From NCBI GenBank assembly GCA_021201755.1, contig JAJQEI010000001.1, positions 1 through 46,431 on the forward strand: 46,431 nt of DNA, written 5' to 3'. The DNA comes from Ruminococcus sp. GTDB taxonomy: Bacteria; Bacillota; Clostridia; Oscillospirales; Ruminococcaceae. Below the pieces are notes generated by a model. That model saw nothing but the letters and a program-made list of their open reading frames with translations, searched no databases and was not told where the DNA came from. This document shows positions 26,886 to 34,739 of the stretch, one piece after another; positions within the stretch are counted from its first letter, which is position 1, and each line of letters begins with the position of its first letter. The translations under genes and the position numbers were made by a program.

Positions 26886-28100
26886 ATGAATATTGTAGTT
26901 GCACAGTCCGGCGGACCGACCTGTGCCATAAACGCATCGCTGGTCGGTGTTTTTCGAGAGGCACTGAAACAGCCGGAAATTGACGCCGTTTTTGGTGCGT
27001 TCAATGGCATTGAGGGAATGATACAAGATCACTTGGTGGATTTGAAAACCTTGCTGCGCACAGATCGGGACTTGGATTTATTGCGGCAGACGCCTTCCAC
27101 TGTACTCGGTTCCTGTCGCTATAAGCTTCCCGATTGGCACGAGGACGACAGCGTTTACCGGCAGATTGTTCAGTGCTTGAAACGGCGGAAAATCGGTGCA
27201 TTTTTCTATATTGGCGGAAACGACTCGATGGATACGGTACATAAGCTGTCCGGCTATTTGAAAGAGGTGGGAATGGATACCCGTGTCATCGGAATCCCAA
27301 AGACCATTGATAACGACCTGCGTATCACCGATCACACGCCGGGATTTGGTTCGGCGGCAAAGTATGTAGCGACGACAATGCAGGAAATTATTCGAGATAG
27401 TTCCGTGTATAGTATTCCCTCTGTAACGATTGTGGAGGTGATGGGGCGGCACGCAGGTTGGCTGACTGCATCGAGTGCTGTGCTGCACGCAATGGGTGAG
27501 CCTGCACCGTATCTTGTTTATGTGCCAGAAGCGAATTTTTCAGAAAGGCGTTTTTTACGGGATGTAGAACAGGAGATGGCGAAATACAAAGCGGTTGTTG
27601 TGGCGGTTTCGAAGGGAATCGCTGTACCGGAGGGCGTACAATCCGGACTTATCGATCAGTTTGGGCACAAGTATCTTTCCGGTATCGGGAAATATCTGAA
27701 ACAAATGGCAAGATCTCAATTCGGCTGTAAGGTACGTTCGATTGAGTTGAATGTAATGCAGCGCTGTTCGTCCCACTTATGTTCGAAGACGGATATTGAT
27801 GAATCGGAACAAATCGGTATGGCTGGTGTACGCTGTGCGATGCAAGGTGTAACCGACCGTGTGATGGTGTTCCGGCGAATACACGATAAGCCCTATACCG
27901 TCGTGATGGAACCTGCGGATGCGGCGTTGATTGCCAATCGGGAGAAATTTTTGCCCGGCGACTTCTTGACTCCAGCTGGGAATAACATCAGTGAAAATGC
28001 GCTTGCATACTTTTTGCCGTTGATACAGGGCGAGCTGAATTTGATTATGGAGAATGGCATACCGGTACATTTTCGGGTACAGAATATCATATTACCTTAA
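26886..28100 (+). CDS. pfp: PPi-dependent 6-phosphofructokinase
   Basis: Phosphorylates fructose 6-phosphate in glycolysis. The 404-residue protein has the PFK core: VVAQSGGPTCAINAS at the N-terminus, GGNDSMDTV at residues 110-118 and PKTIDNDL from 138. The Asp at position 113 and Lys at 139 replace the two glycines of ATP-using enzymes (GGDGS, PGTIDND). By established family rules this marks the pyrophosphate-dependent type. MGRHAGWL and the substrate-binding region are present. The glycolytic role follows from family knowledge. ATG 26886 lies 4 bases after the LysR stop. Confidence 0.88.
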   Translation: MNIVVAQSGGPTCAINASLVGVFREALKQPEIDAVFGAFNGIEGMIQDHLVDLKTLLRTDRDLDLLRQTPSTVLGSCRYKLPDWHEDDSVYRQIVQCLKRRKIGAFFYIGGNDSMDTVHKLSGYLKEVGMDTRVIGIPKTIDNDLRITDHTPGFGSAAKYVATTMQEIIRDSSVYSIPSVTIVEVMGRHAGWLTASSAVLHAMGEPAPYLVYVPEANFSERRFLRDVEQEMAKYKAVVVAVSKGIAVPEGVQSGLIDQFGHKYLSGIGKYLKQMARSQFGCKVRSIELNVMQRCSSHLCSKTDIDESEQIGMAGVRCAMQGVTDRVMVFRRIHDKPYTVVMEPADAALIANREKFLPGDFLTPAGNNISENALAYFLPLIQGELNLIMENGIPVHFRVQNIILP

Positions 28101-28172
28101 GGCAACACGACACGGGCTGTATCAATTCGTTATAGCGATGACAAAAAAATTCAGAAATTCCAAAATTCTTAT

Positions 28173-28200
28173 TGACGTCTTGCCCGTTTTCGGTTATGAT
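28173..28200 (+). promoter_or_regulatory. Promoter of the GH74 cluster
   Basis: TTGACG (28173-28178), 16-base spacer and TATGAT (28195-28200), about 58 bases upstream of the GH74 start. Confidence 0.7.
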
Positions 28201-28257
28201 TATATTATGTTAATTTACAGTACACGAGATAGAACCATTCAAGGAGGAAACAAAATC

Positions 28258-30450
28258 ATGATGAAAATTTTCAAACGCTTTGCGGCACTGACCATCAGCA
28301 CGGCAATGCTGCTGGGCAGCGTGGGTTGTGACAATTCTGCTTCTGATGATACTGCTGCTGCGGACTACACTTGGGGGAACGTAGCCATCGGCGATGGTGG
28401 TTATGTTACCGGCATTGAATATAACGCCACGGAAGAGGGATTGGCTTATGCCCGTACCGACATCGGCGGACTCTATCGCCGAAAGGACGGTGGCGATTGG
28501 GAACCGATTACGGATTTTTTGGGTTCGGACGACTGGAGCTATATTGGTATCGAGAGTATGGCAACCGATCCGGTAGAACCAAATCGGGTTTATTTTGCTG
28601 GAGGGACGTACATGAACGACGATGCTGCGCTGTTTGCGTCTGACGACTACGGCGAAACATGGACACGTTATGACGTACCCTTTGGCTGCGGCGGCAATCA
28701 GTCCGGAAGAGGCTGTGGGGAACGAATGCAGGTCAACCCCAACAGCAACAATGAAGTCTGGTTTGGCTCTCGTGATAGCGGACTTTGGAAAACAGAGGAT
28801 TATGGCGAGACTTGGGAGGAGGTAACGTCGTTTCCTGTCACTGGGAATTATAAACAAGAAAGCAATAGCATCGGTATTTTGTGGGTGGAATTTGATCCGA
28901 CTTCTACAGATATGTATGTGGGTGTTGCTATGACGGACGGCGTATGCATTTATACTACTTCTGATGGTGGTGAGACATGGGATGCGCTGCCGGCAGTGGA
29001 AGCGGGACTTTATCCGCTTCACGCAAGCTTTTCTTCTGATGGAAAATTATATTTGGCATACTCCGACAACTGTGGTCCGAACCTGTCACCGGAATCTGGG
29101 GCAGTCTATTGTTATGACACATCAACGGGTGAATTTAACGATATTACGCCGGATTTGGACGACAGCTGCCAAGGTGGTTTTGGTGGCATTTCCATCGATG
29201 CGCAAGACCCGAATACATTAGTCGTATCGACTCTAGGTTGGTGGTCAAACGAGGGTGATAACCTCTATTATTCGACAGATGGCGGTGAAACGTGGAGCAG
29301 TCTGTTTAACGTCAAAACGGACGAGGTAAATTATACAATGGATACGTCCGATGCTGAGTGGCTAGACTGGGGACGTGGTGAAAATCAGGCAAAAACTGGT
29401 TGGTGGGTTGCTGATGTGGAAATCAACCCATTTAACGCAGATGAGGTCACTTATGGAACTGGTGCGACTGTTTATACTACCCAAAATATCACAAATATTG
29501 ATATAGAGGCAGTGACAATTTCTTTTGACGCTTATGGGTTAGAAGAGACGGCGGTGTATGAGATGGTGACGCCATACAGCGATGGCGATTCTCCGGTGAT
29601 GTACTCGATTATGGGTGATTTGACGGGCTTTTCTCATTTGGACGTGACGCAGCGTCCGGATGATAACCACTTTATGAAAAACGGCAATCCTACGGATGTG
29701 GACTGTGCCTTTTTGGATTCCAATATTGCCGTATACGCCAGCGAAGAGGACACCACTGCGCTCTGTTACACCACAGATGGCGGCGAGACATGGAGCTATG
29801 TGGAACATAAACCCGATAAGGCATCCGGCGGACAGGTGGCGATGGCGGCAGACGGCTCGTCGTTTATCTGGATTCCCGGGAGTGTTTCTGGGAAACCCTA
29901 TGTGACATATAACTTTGGTGAAACTTGGTACTATGTGGAAGGACTTGGCTATAATGCAAAAATTACTGCGGATCGGGTAAATCCGGATATTTATTATGCA
30001 ACCTGTGACGGTCTGTTTTACGTTTCTACAGATGGTGGCGGTACGTTTGAATCTACCGGACAAATGGTGGCGGACTCCGCAGAACCGATTTCAGTTCCGG
30101 GACAGGAGGGAAACGTCTGGCTGTCCAGCAGTACGCTGATTATGTATACGCAGGACGCAGGGGAGACATTCCAGAACGTGAAAACCCTTTCGACAGTGGA
30201 TTGTATTGGCTTTGGTGTGGAAAAAGATGCGGATAGCTATCCGGTGATTTATGCCTTGGGAGATGATGGCGAAAACGGTGACAGCATCTATAAATCTGAA
30301 GATAAGGGCGAAACATGGGTGCGTATTAATGATGAGCAGCATTTATTCGGCAACTTGAACGGTTATATTACAGGAGACATGAATGTCTACGGCAGAGTTT
30401 ATATTGCGACGAACGGTCGTGGCATTATCATGGGTGACATTGCGCAGTGA
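28258..30450 (+). CDS. GH74 xyloglucanase, lipoprotein
   Basis: A secreted endo-xyloglucanase of glycoside hydrolase family 74. The 730-residue protein has a lipoprotein signal (lipobox GSVGC, Cys24), then the GH74 opening YTWGNVAIGDGGYVTGIEY and ARTDIGGLYRR with the conserved Asp68. Repeated BNR-like segments of the two seven-bladed propellers follow (DDYGETWTRY, TDGGETWSYV, EDKGETWVRI), with a second conserved region MGDLTGFSHLDVTQ. No dockerin or carbohydrate module is attached, so it should sit on the cell membrane and not in the cellulosome. AAGGAGG precedes ATG 28258. It opens a run of five co-directed genes and overlaps the next by 4 bases. Confidence 0.92.
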   Translation: MMKIFKRFAALTISTAMLLGSVGCDNSASDDTAAADYTWGNVAIGDGGYVTGIEYNATEEGLAYARTDIGGLYRRKDGGDWEPITDFLGSDDWSYIGIESMATDPVEPNRVYFAGGTYMNDDAALFASDDYGETWTRYDVPFGCGGNQSGRGCGERMQVNPNSNNEVWFGSRDSGLWKTEDYGETWEEVTSFPVTGNYKQESNSIGILWVEFDPTSTDMYVGVAMTDGVCIYTTSDGGETWDALPAVEAGLYPLHASFSSDGKLYLAYSDNCGPNLSPESGAVYCYDTSTGEFNDITPDLDDSCQGGFGGISIDAQDPNTLVVSTLGWWSNEGDNLYYSTDGGETWSSLFNVKTDEVNYTMDTSDAEWLDWGRGENQAKTGWWVADVEINPFNADEVTYGTGATVYTTQNITNIDIEAVTISFDAYGLEETAVYEMVTPYSDGDSPVMYSIMGDLTGFSHLDVTQRPDDNHFMKNGNPTDVDCAFLDSNIAVYASEEDTTALCYTTDGGETWSYVEHKPDKASGGQVAMAADGSSFIWIPGSVSGKPYVTYNFGETWYYVEGLGYNAKITADRVNPDIYYATCDGLFYVSTDGGGTFESTGQMVADSAEPISVPGQEGNVWLSSSTLIMYTQDAGETFQNVKTLSTVDCIGFGVEKDADSYPVIYALGDDGENGDSIYKSEDKGETWVRINDEQHLFGNLNGYITGDMNVYGRVYIATNGRGIIMGDIAQ

Positions 30451-31217
30451 GGCAGCGGCATTATGGAAGATACATCTTCCGCTGGTTGGTGACGTTCGCT
30501 TTGTTGATTGGAGTGATTGCAGCAGCTGGAATTGGCGGCACACGGCTCTATCACATATACATGACCAGTACCGGCAAACAATCGCCAGACGTCCCTAGCG
30601 TAGTGGATTATCCCGTGCGTGGCGTAGATGTATCGTATTATCAAGGAAATATTGACTGGGACACACTGGCATCCCAAGGAATCACGTTCGCATTTATCAA
30701 GGCGACAGAAGGCATGGATCACTTAGACAGTCGATTTGAGGAAAATTGGAGCAGTGCCGTAAATTCTGAAATCTATGTGGGTGCATATCATTTTTACCGA
30801 TTTGAAGACAGTGGCGTAGAACAGGCGGCACACTACATAGAAACCGTACTGCTGACGGAAAACACCTTGCCGCCGGTGATTGATGTGGAGCTGTACGAAT
30901 CCTTGACGGAAGAGCCGGACGTGGAGGAGGTACGGGAGAATTTACAGGAGATGCTGGACGCACTGGAGGAATATTACGGTGTAAAGCCGATTCTCTACGC
31001 TGCCCCGAATACCTATCGGACGTATGTGAAATATTTCAAAGGGGATTATCCCATTTGGATTAGTAATTATTATTATGAACCATATTTCAACTGGACATTT
31101 TGGCAATATACCGACTCTGGACAGCTGGAGGGCTATGACGGAGATCAGAAATATATTGACTTAAATGTGTATAACGGCACGCTGGAGGAGTTCTTGGCGG
31201 TGTTTGGGTTGGAATAG
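30447..31217 (+). CDS. GH25 lysozyme-like protein, membrane anchored
   Basis: A 256-residue protein with a single N-terminal membrane helix (about residues 12-34) and a GH25 muramidase domain: VRGVDVSYYQGNIDWDTLA, FAFIKATEGMDHLDSRF, VGAYHFYRF, PPVIDVELY and a late FWQYTDSGQLEGYDGD. The Asp/Glu residues of the family are in place, so it is probably an active peptidoglycan hydrolase facing outward. It starts with GTG inside the GH74 stop (GTGA overlap), indicating coupled translation. A cell-wall lytic enzyme tied to a xyloglucanase is unusual; it may open the wall for secretion or surface assembly. That role is inference. Confidence 0.9.
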   Translation: MRQRHYGRYIFRWLVTFALLIGVIAAAGIGGTRLYHIYMTSTGKQSPDVPSVVDYPVRGVDVSYYQGNIDWDTLASQGITFAFIKATEGMDHLDSRFEENWSSAVNSEIYVGAYHFYRFEDSGVEQAAHYIETVLLTENTLPPVIDVELYESLTEEPDVEEVRENLQEMLDALEEYYGVKPILYAAPNTYRTYVKYFKGDYPIWISNYYYEPYFNWTFWQYTDSGQLEGYDGDQKYIDLNVYNGTLEEFLAVFGLE

Positions 31218-31236
31218 AAAAAAGGAGGAAAAATTT

Positions 31237-32574
31237 ATGAGATGGAAAAAATGGGTTTCCGTGATTGTGGCGACTTTGGTAGCAGCAGCATCTTTGACGG
31301 CGGTTTCGTTGGAAGAGTTTTTGGTAAGTGCCAATAGTACGATTGGAGAAGCGTATTTTTTTGGTATAATCGGTTCAAATCAAAGTTGGGCAGTAGGAAG
31401 CGGTTCTACAGATGGTGGTGCATCAGTTGCAACTATCGATGGTGACGCACAATATGCTGTGACGTGGAAGTTATCTGAACCTGCTGAAACCGGTAACAGT
31501 TGGTTTTTGGCTATTGTGATTTCCACTACTGACGGTGGCAAACAGATTTATGGGGACGATGGCAGTGCCGTGGACTTTACAACGGATAGTTATCCAGATT
31601 TGGCAGCTACGTTAGATGAAGTTTACGTAGATGGCGAAAAAGTTTCTGTAGGTTCCGCCACAATTGATTTGGCAAATTATGACGGTGGAGCAGGTATTTC
31701 GAGAATTTACCTACACGATAACTGGGCAGGTACGAATACGACTGCCTTAGAAGATTGCACGATTTATGAAGAAGTGACAGCAGTATTTACGATTTCCGGA
31801 ACAGGTCAAACAGGTACGTCGAATGTGGACGATGTTTTAAGTACAATGGTTGATAGAGATCAATGTTTCGTTTATTCCACACTCGACGACGGCACATTAG
31901 AAGTCACTGGTTATCATGATTATTATAACAACGAAACAGACGTAGTAATTCCATCTGAAATTGATGATGTACCAGTTACCAGCATTGCGGACTATGCTTT
32001 TTCAGATTATACAGACTTAACCTCTGTCGTGATTCCCTCCACGGTTACTACTATCGGTGCCTATGCATTTTTAGGCTGTACCAATCTCACCAGTGTTATT
32101 ATTGGAAACGGTGTGACAAGAATTGAAAGTTATGCTTTTTATAACTGTGAAAACCTAGTAGAAATTTCTATTCCCAGCAGTATGACCGCCATGGAGAGCT
32201 ATGCGTTTGGATTTTGTTCTAGCTTAGAGAATGTCTACTACGCAGGCACGGAGGAACAGTGGAACAACATCAAAGTTGGCGACTCGAATATTTATTTTAC
32301 TTCTGCCAATATCTACTATGGCGTTATCAATCCCACGGACACCGGCGACCTCGACGGTGACTGTGAAATCATGGTGCAAGACACCTATCTTTGTCAGTGT
32401 GCTTTTGCAAACGTTGCCGCAGGGAAAGACGACGGATTGACCAACGCACAGCGGACGGTTGCAGATGTGAATGGCGATGGTTCGATTACGGTGCAGGATG
32501 CCTATATCATCCAAAGATATTTTGCAAGTGCTGCCGCAGGAAACGACGTCACTTGGGAAGAATTATGCGAATGA
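31237..32574 (+). CDS. LRR-dockerin cellulosomal protein with unnamed N-terminal module
   Basis: A 445-residue secreted protein. After a signal peptide comes a module of about 150 residues beginning AYFFGIIGSNQSW and ending VFTISGTG. It shares GNSWFLA, the FTTDSYPDL strand and SRIYLHD with the tandem modules of the GH5 enzyme at 34.7 kb. Next are BspA-type leucine-rich repeats (IADYAFSDYTDLTSVVIPS and three like it) and a type I dockerin with two Ca-binding loops, DLDGDCEIMVQDTYL and DVNGDGSITVQDAYI. It has no recognisable catalytic domain. It likely joins the cellulosome through the dockerin and binds a ligand with the module and repeats. AAAGGAGG precedes ATG 31237. Confidence 0.85.
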   Translation: MRWKKWVSVIVATLVAAASLTAVSLEEFLVSANSTIGEAYFFGIIGSNQSWAVGSGSTDGGASVATIDGDAQYAVTWKLSEPAETGNSWFLAIVISTTDGGKQIYGDDGSAVDFTTDSYPDLAATLDEVYVDGEKVSVGSATIDLANYDGGAGISRIYLHDNWAGTNTTALEDCTIYEEVTAVFTISGTGQTGTSNVDDVLSTMVDRDQCFVYSTLDDGTLEVTGYHDYYNNETDVVIPSEIDDVPVTSIADYAFSDYTDLTSVVIPSTVTTIGAYAFLGCTNLTSVIIGNGVTRIESYAFYNCENLVEISIPSSMTAMESYAFGFCSSLENVYYAGTEEQWNNIKVGDSNIYFTSANIYYGVINPTDTGDLDGDCEIMVQDTYLCQCAFANVAAGKDDGLTNAQRTVADVNGDGSITVQDAYIIQRYFASAAAGNDVTWEELCE

Positions 32575-32586
32575 AAGGAGCGTGAT

Positions 32587-33558
32587 ATTATCGCAAATCA
32601 CTTCACGCCGCTGCAGCTGGAGGCGGTTTCTAAGGACTATCTCTGGGGCGGTAATCGATTAAAACAGGTGTTCGGGAAGCGTGGGGATTCCGATAAAATT
32701 GCCGAAAGCTGGGAACTGGCGGCAAATCCCGACGGCAGCAGCATTATTTTGTGGGAGGGCAAAAAAATCACCCTGTCTCAATTTCTTGCCACATATGGCA
32801 CGGTGTTTCTCGGTACACACTGTGCCGGTTCGGATGCACTTTCCGTTCTCATTAAGCTGATTGATGCAAAGATGGATTTGTCCATTCAGGTACATCCGGA
32901 CGACGCTTATGCCAAACGTGTGGAACACGGTACGGGAAAGTCAGAATTATGGTATATCCTAGATGCGACGCCGGATGCGTTTCTTTACTGCGGTGTCAAT
33001 CGAGCTGTGACACGAGAGGAACTGGAACAGCGGATTCAAAATCACACCTTGCCGGAGATACTGCGGCGTGTGACGCCAGTGCCTGGAATGTCCTATTATA
33101 TTCCTGCTGGAACGATTCATGCCATCGGCGGTGGTGTACTTTTGGCGGAAATCCAGCAGAATTCTAACATCACCTATCGAGTGTACGACTACGATCGCCG
33201 AGATGCTGCAGGAAATTTACGGGAGCTGCATATCCAAAAGGCACTGGAAACGGCGCAATTGGCACCACAGCCTTTGATGCGTCCGTTTCCGATGACACCC
33301 GTTTCCGGCGGAACAGTGCAGCTGCTCCAAAAATGCTCCTATTTTTCGACGCAGGTTGTCACAGTAACTAGCAGTGTTGTTGGGATGGCGGACGAAACTT
33401 CTTTTCGTCATTTGCTTATGCTGTCCGGCAGCGGCACGCTAAATGGAGAAAATGATACCATTTCGCTTCAAAAGGGAGACAGTCTGCTGATTCCGGCAGG
33501 CTATGGCAGCTATCACGTCACAGGCAGCTGCCGCTATTTAGAGACTTGGAAAGATTGA
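32587..33558 (+). CDS. manA: Mannose-6-phosphate isomerase, class I, no AUG start
   Basis: Interconverts mannose 6-phosphate and fructose 6-phosphate. The cupin enzyme shows LEAVSKDYLWGGNRL near its start, the zinc motif in DLSIQVHPDD, the EIQQNSNITYRVYDYDR strand and a C-terminal GDSLLIPAGYGSYHV. No ATG, GTG or TTG lies in this frame between the preceding stop (32572-32574) and the conserved start of the domain. AAAGGAG (32574-32580) sits 6 bases before an ATT at 32587, so ATT is the best start, giving 323 residues. The first in-frame ATG would remove essential sequence. A mutated or misread ATG is an alternative. It lies 12 bases after the LRR-dockerin gene and 25 before glk. Confidence 0.85.
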   Translation: MIANHFTPLQLEAVSKDYLWGGNRLKQVFGKRGDSDKIAESWELAANPDGSSIILWEGKKITLSQFLATYGTVFLGTHCAGSDALSVLIKLIDAKMDLSIQVHPDDAYAKRVEHGTGKSELWYILDATPDAFLYCGVNRAVTREELEQRIQNHTLPEILRRVTPVPGMSYYIPAGTIHAIGGGVLLAEIQQNSNITYRVYDYDRRDAAGNLRELHIQKALETAQLAPQPLMRPFPMTPVSGGTVQLLQKCSYFSTQVVTVTSSVVGMADETSFRHLLMLSGSGTLNGENDTISLQKGDSLLIPAGYGSYHVTGSCRYLETWKD

Positions 33559-33583
33559 TAAAAAATTTACGGAGGTAATCATC

Positions 33584-34528
33584 ATGAAATATTATATCGG
33601 AATTGATTTGGGCGGTACAAACATTGTTGCAGGCGTTGTGGACGAGAACTATCAGATTCTCACGAAAGCCAGCGTCAAAACCAATTTGCCTCGTCCGGCA
33701 ACAGAAATTGCCACAGATATGGCAAAGGTGACGTTACAGGCAATCGAGAACGCCGAGTTATCGCTGGATGATATTCAGTGGGTGGGCGTTGGTACGCCCG
33801 GCACGGCAAACGCCGATACTGGTATTATTGAATATTCCAACAACTTGGGATTTCGCAATGTGCCAATGGTAAAGTATCTGGAAGAAGCGTTGGGAAAACC
33901 TGTGTATATTGAAAATGATGCACGTTCCGCAGCCTATGGTGAATATGTAGCAGGTGCGGCGAAAGGTGCAACGAATGCTGTTTGTATTACCCTCGGCACA
34001 GGTGTTGGCGGCGGCATTGTTATCGATGGAAAAATCTATGGCGGCTCAAATTTTGGCGGCGGCGAAATTGGGCATACAGTAATTTCGGTGGATGGTCCAC
34101 AGTGTTCCTGCGGACGGAGAGGTTGTTTTGAGGTGTTCTCCTCGGCGACAGGACTTGTGCGCATGACGAAAGAGGCTTTGGCGGCACATCCGGAGAGTGC
34201 CATGAAAGATGAACCGCACATTTCTGCTCGAACAGCGTTTAACTATATGCGTGCTGGTGATGAGACGGCAAAGCAAGTGGTGGACGACTATATTAAATAT
34301 TTGGCTGCTGGTATCACCAATACGATTAACGTATTCCAGCCGGATGTGCTGTGTGTAGGTGGCGGTGTCTGCAACGAGGGCGATCCACTGTTAGTACCGA
34401 TGAAAGCACTGGTGAAGGAACAGGTTTATACCAGAAACTCCGCCAAAAATACAGAAATTGTTATTGCGAAATTGGGTAACGATGCTGGAATTATTGGCGC
34501 AGCGTTCTTAGGAAATGCGAGATCTTAA
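33584..34528 (+). CDS. glk: ROK-family glucokinase
   Basis: Phosphorylates glucose to glucose 6-phosphate with ATP. The 314-residue ROK protein opens with the phosphate-binding YYIGIDLGGTNIVAGV. It also has VGVGTPG, IENDARSAAYGE with the catalytic Asp, the LGTGVGGGIV loop, and the zinc motif CSCGRRGCFE. AACGGAGGT precedes the ATG. It closes the GH74-GH25-LRR-manA-glk run, which fits use of glucose released from beta-glucans. Specificity for glucose over other sugars is inferred from similarity. Confidence 0.92.
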   Translation: MKYYIGIDLGGTNIVAGVVDENYQILTKASVKTNLPRPATEIATDMAKVTLQAIENAELSLDDIQWVGVGTPGTANADTGIIEYSNNLGFRNVPMVKYLEEALGKPVYIENDARSAAYGEYVAGAAKGATNAVCITLGTGVGGGIVIDGKIYGGSNFGGGEIGHTVISVDGPQCSCGRRGCFEVFSSATGLVRMTKEALAAHPESAMKDEPHISARTAFNYMRAGDETAKQVVDDYIKYLAAGITNTINVFQPDVLCVGGGVCNEGDPLLVPMKALVKEQVYTRNSAKNTEIVIAKLGNDAGIIGAAFLGNARS

Positions 34529-34534
34529 AAAACG

Positions 34535-34549
34535 TGTACAACTTGTACA
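34535..34549. repeat. 15-bp palindrome after glk
   Basis: TGTACAA-C-TTGTACA is a perfect hyphenated palindrome 7 bases after the glk stop and about 70 bases above the GH5 promoter. It is of operator size, but no regulator is identified. Confidence 0.5.
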
Positions 34550-34573
34550 AAAAGCGGGGCGCGAATTTGTGTG

Positions 34574-34597
34574 AACTGCTGCTTTGGCGCAGTTTCT
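34574..34597 (+). terminator. Weak terminator after glk
   Basis: AACTGC pairs with GCAGTT around a 9-base loop and is followed by TCT. The T run is short. Confidence 0.4.
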
Positions 34598-34620
34598 AAT
34601 GAAAATGTGGCGAAAAACTA

Positions 34621-34648
34621 TTGACAGCGTACAAAAAAATGGTATAAT
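34621..34648 (+). promoter_or_regulatory. Promoter of the GH5 enzyme
   Basis: TTGACA (34621-34626), 16-base spacer and TATAAT (34643-34648), about 92 bases above the start codon. Confidence 0.85.
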
Positions 34649-34739
34649 TATTTAAAAATGTACTTTTATCAGATCTCGAAAAAACAGTAGAGATGATAAA
34701 TTCTGTGAGGTACAAAAAGTGAAAAGGAGTTCGATTACT

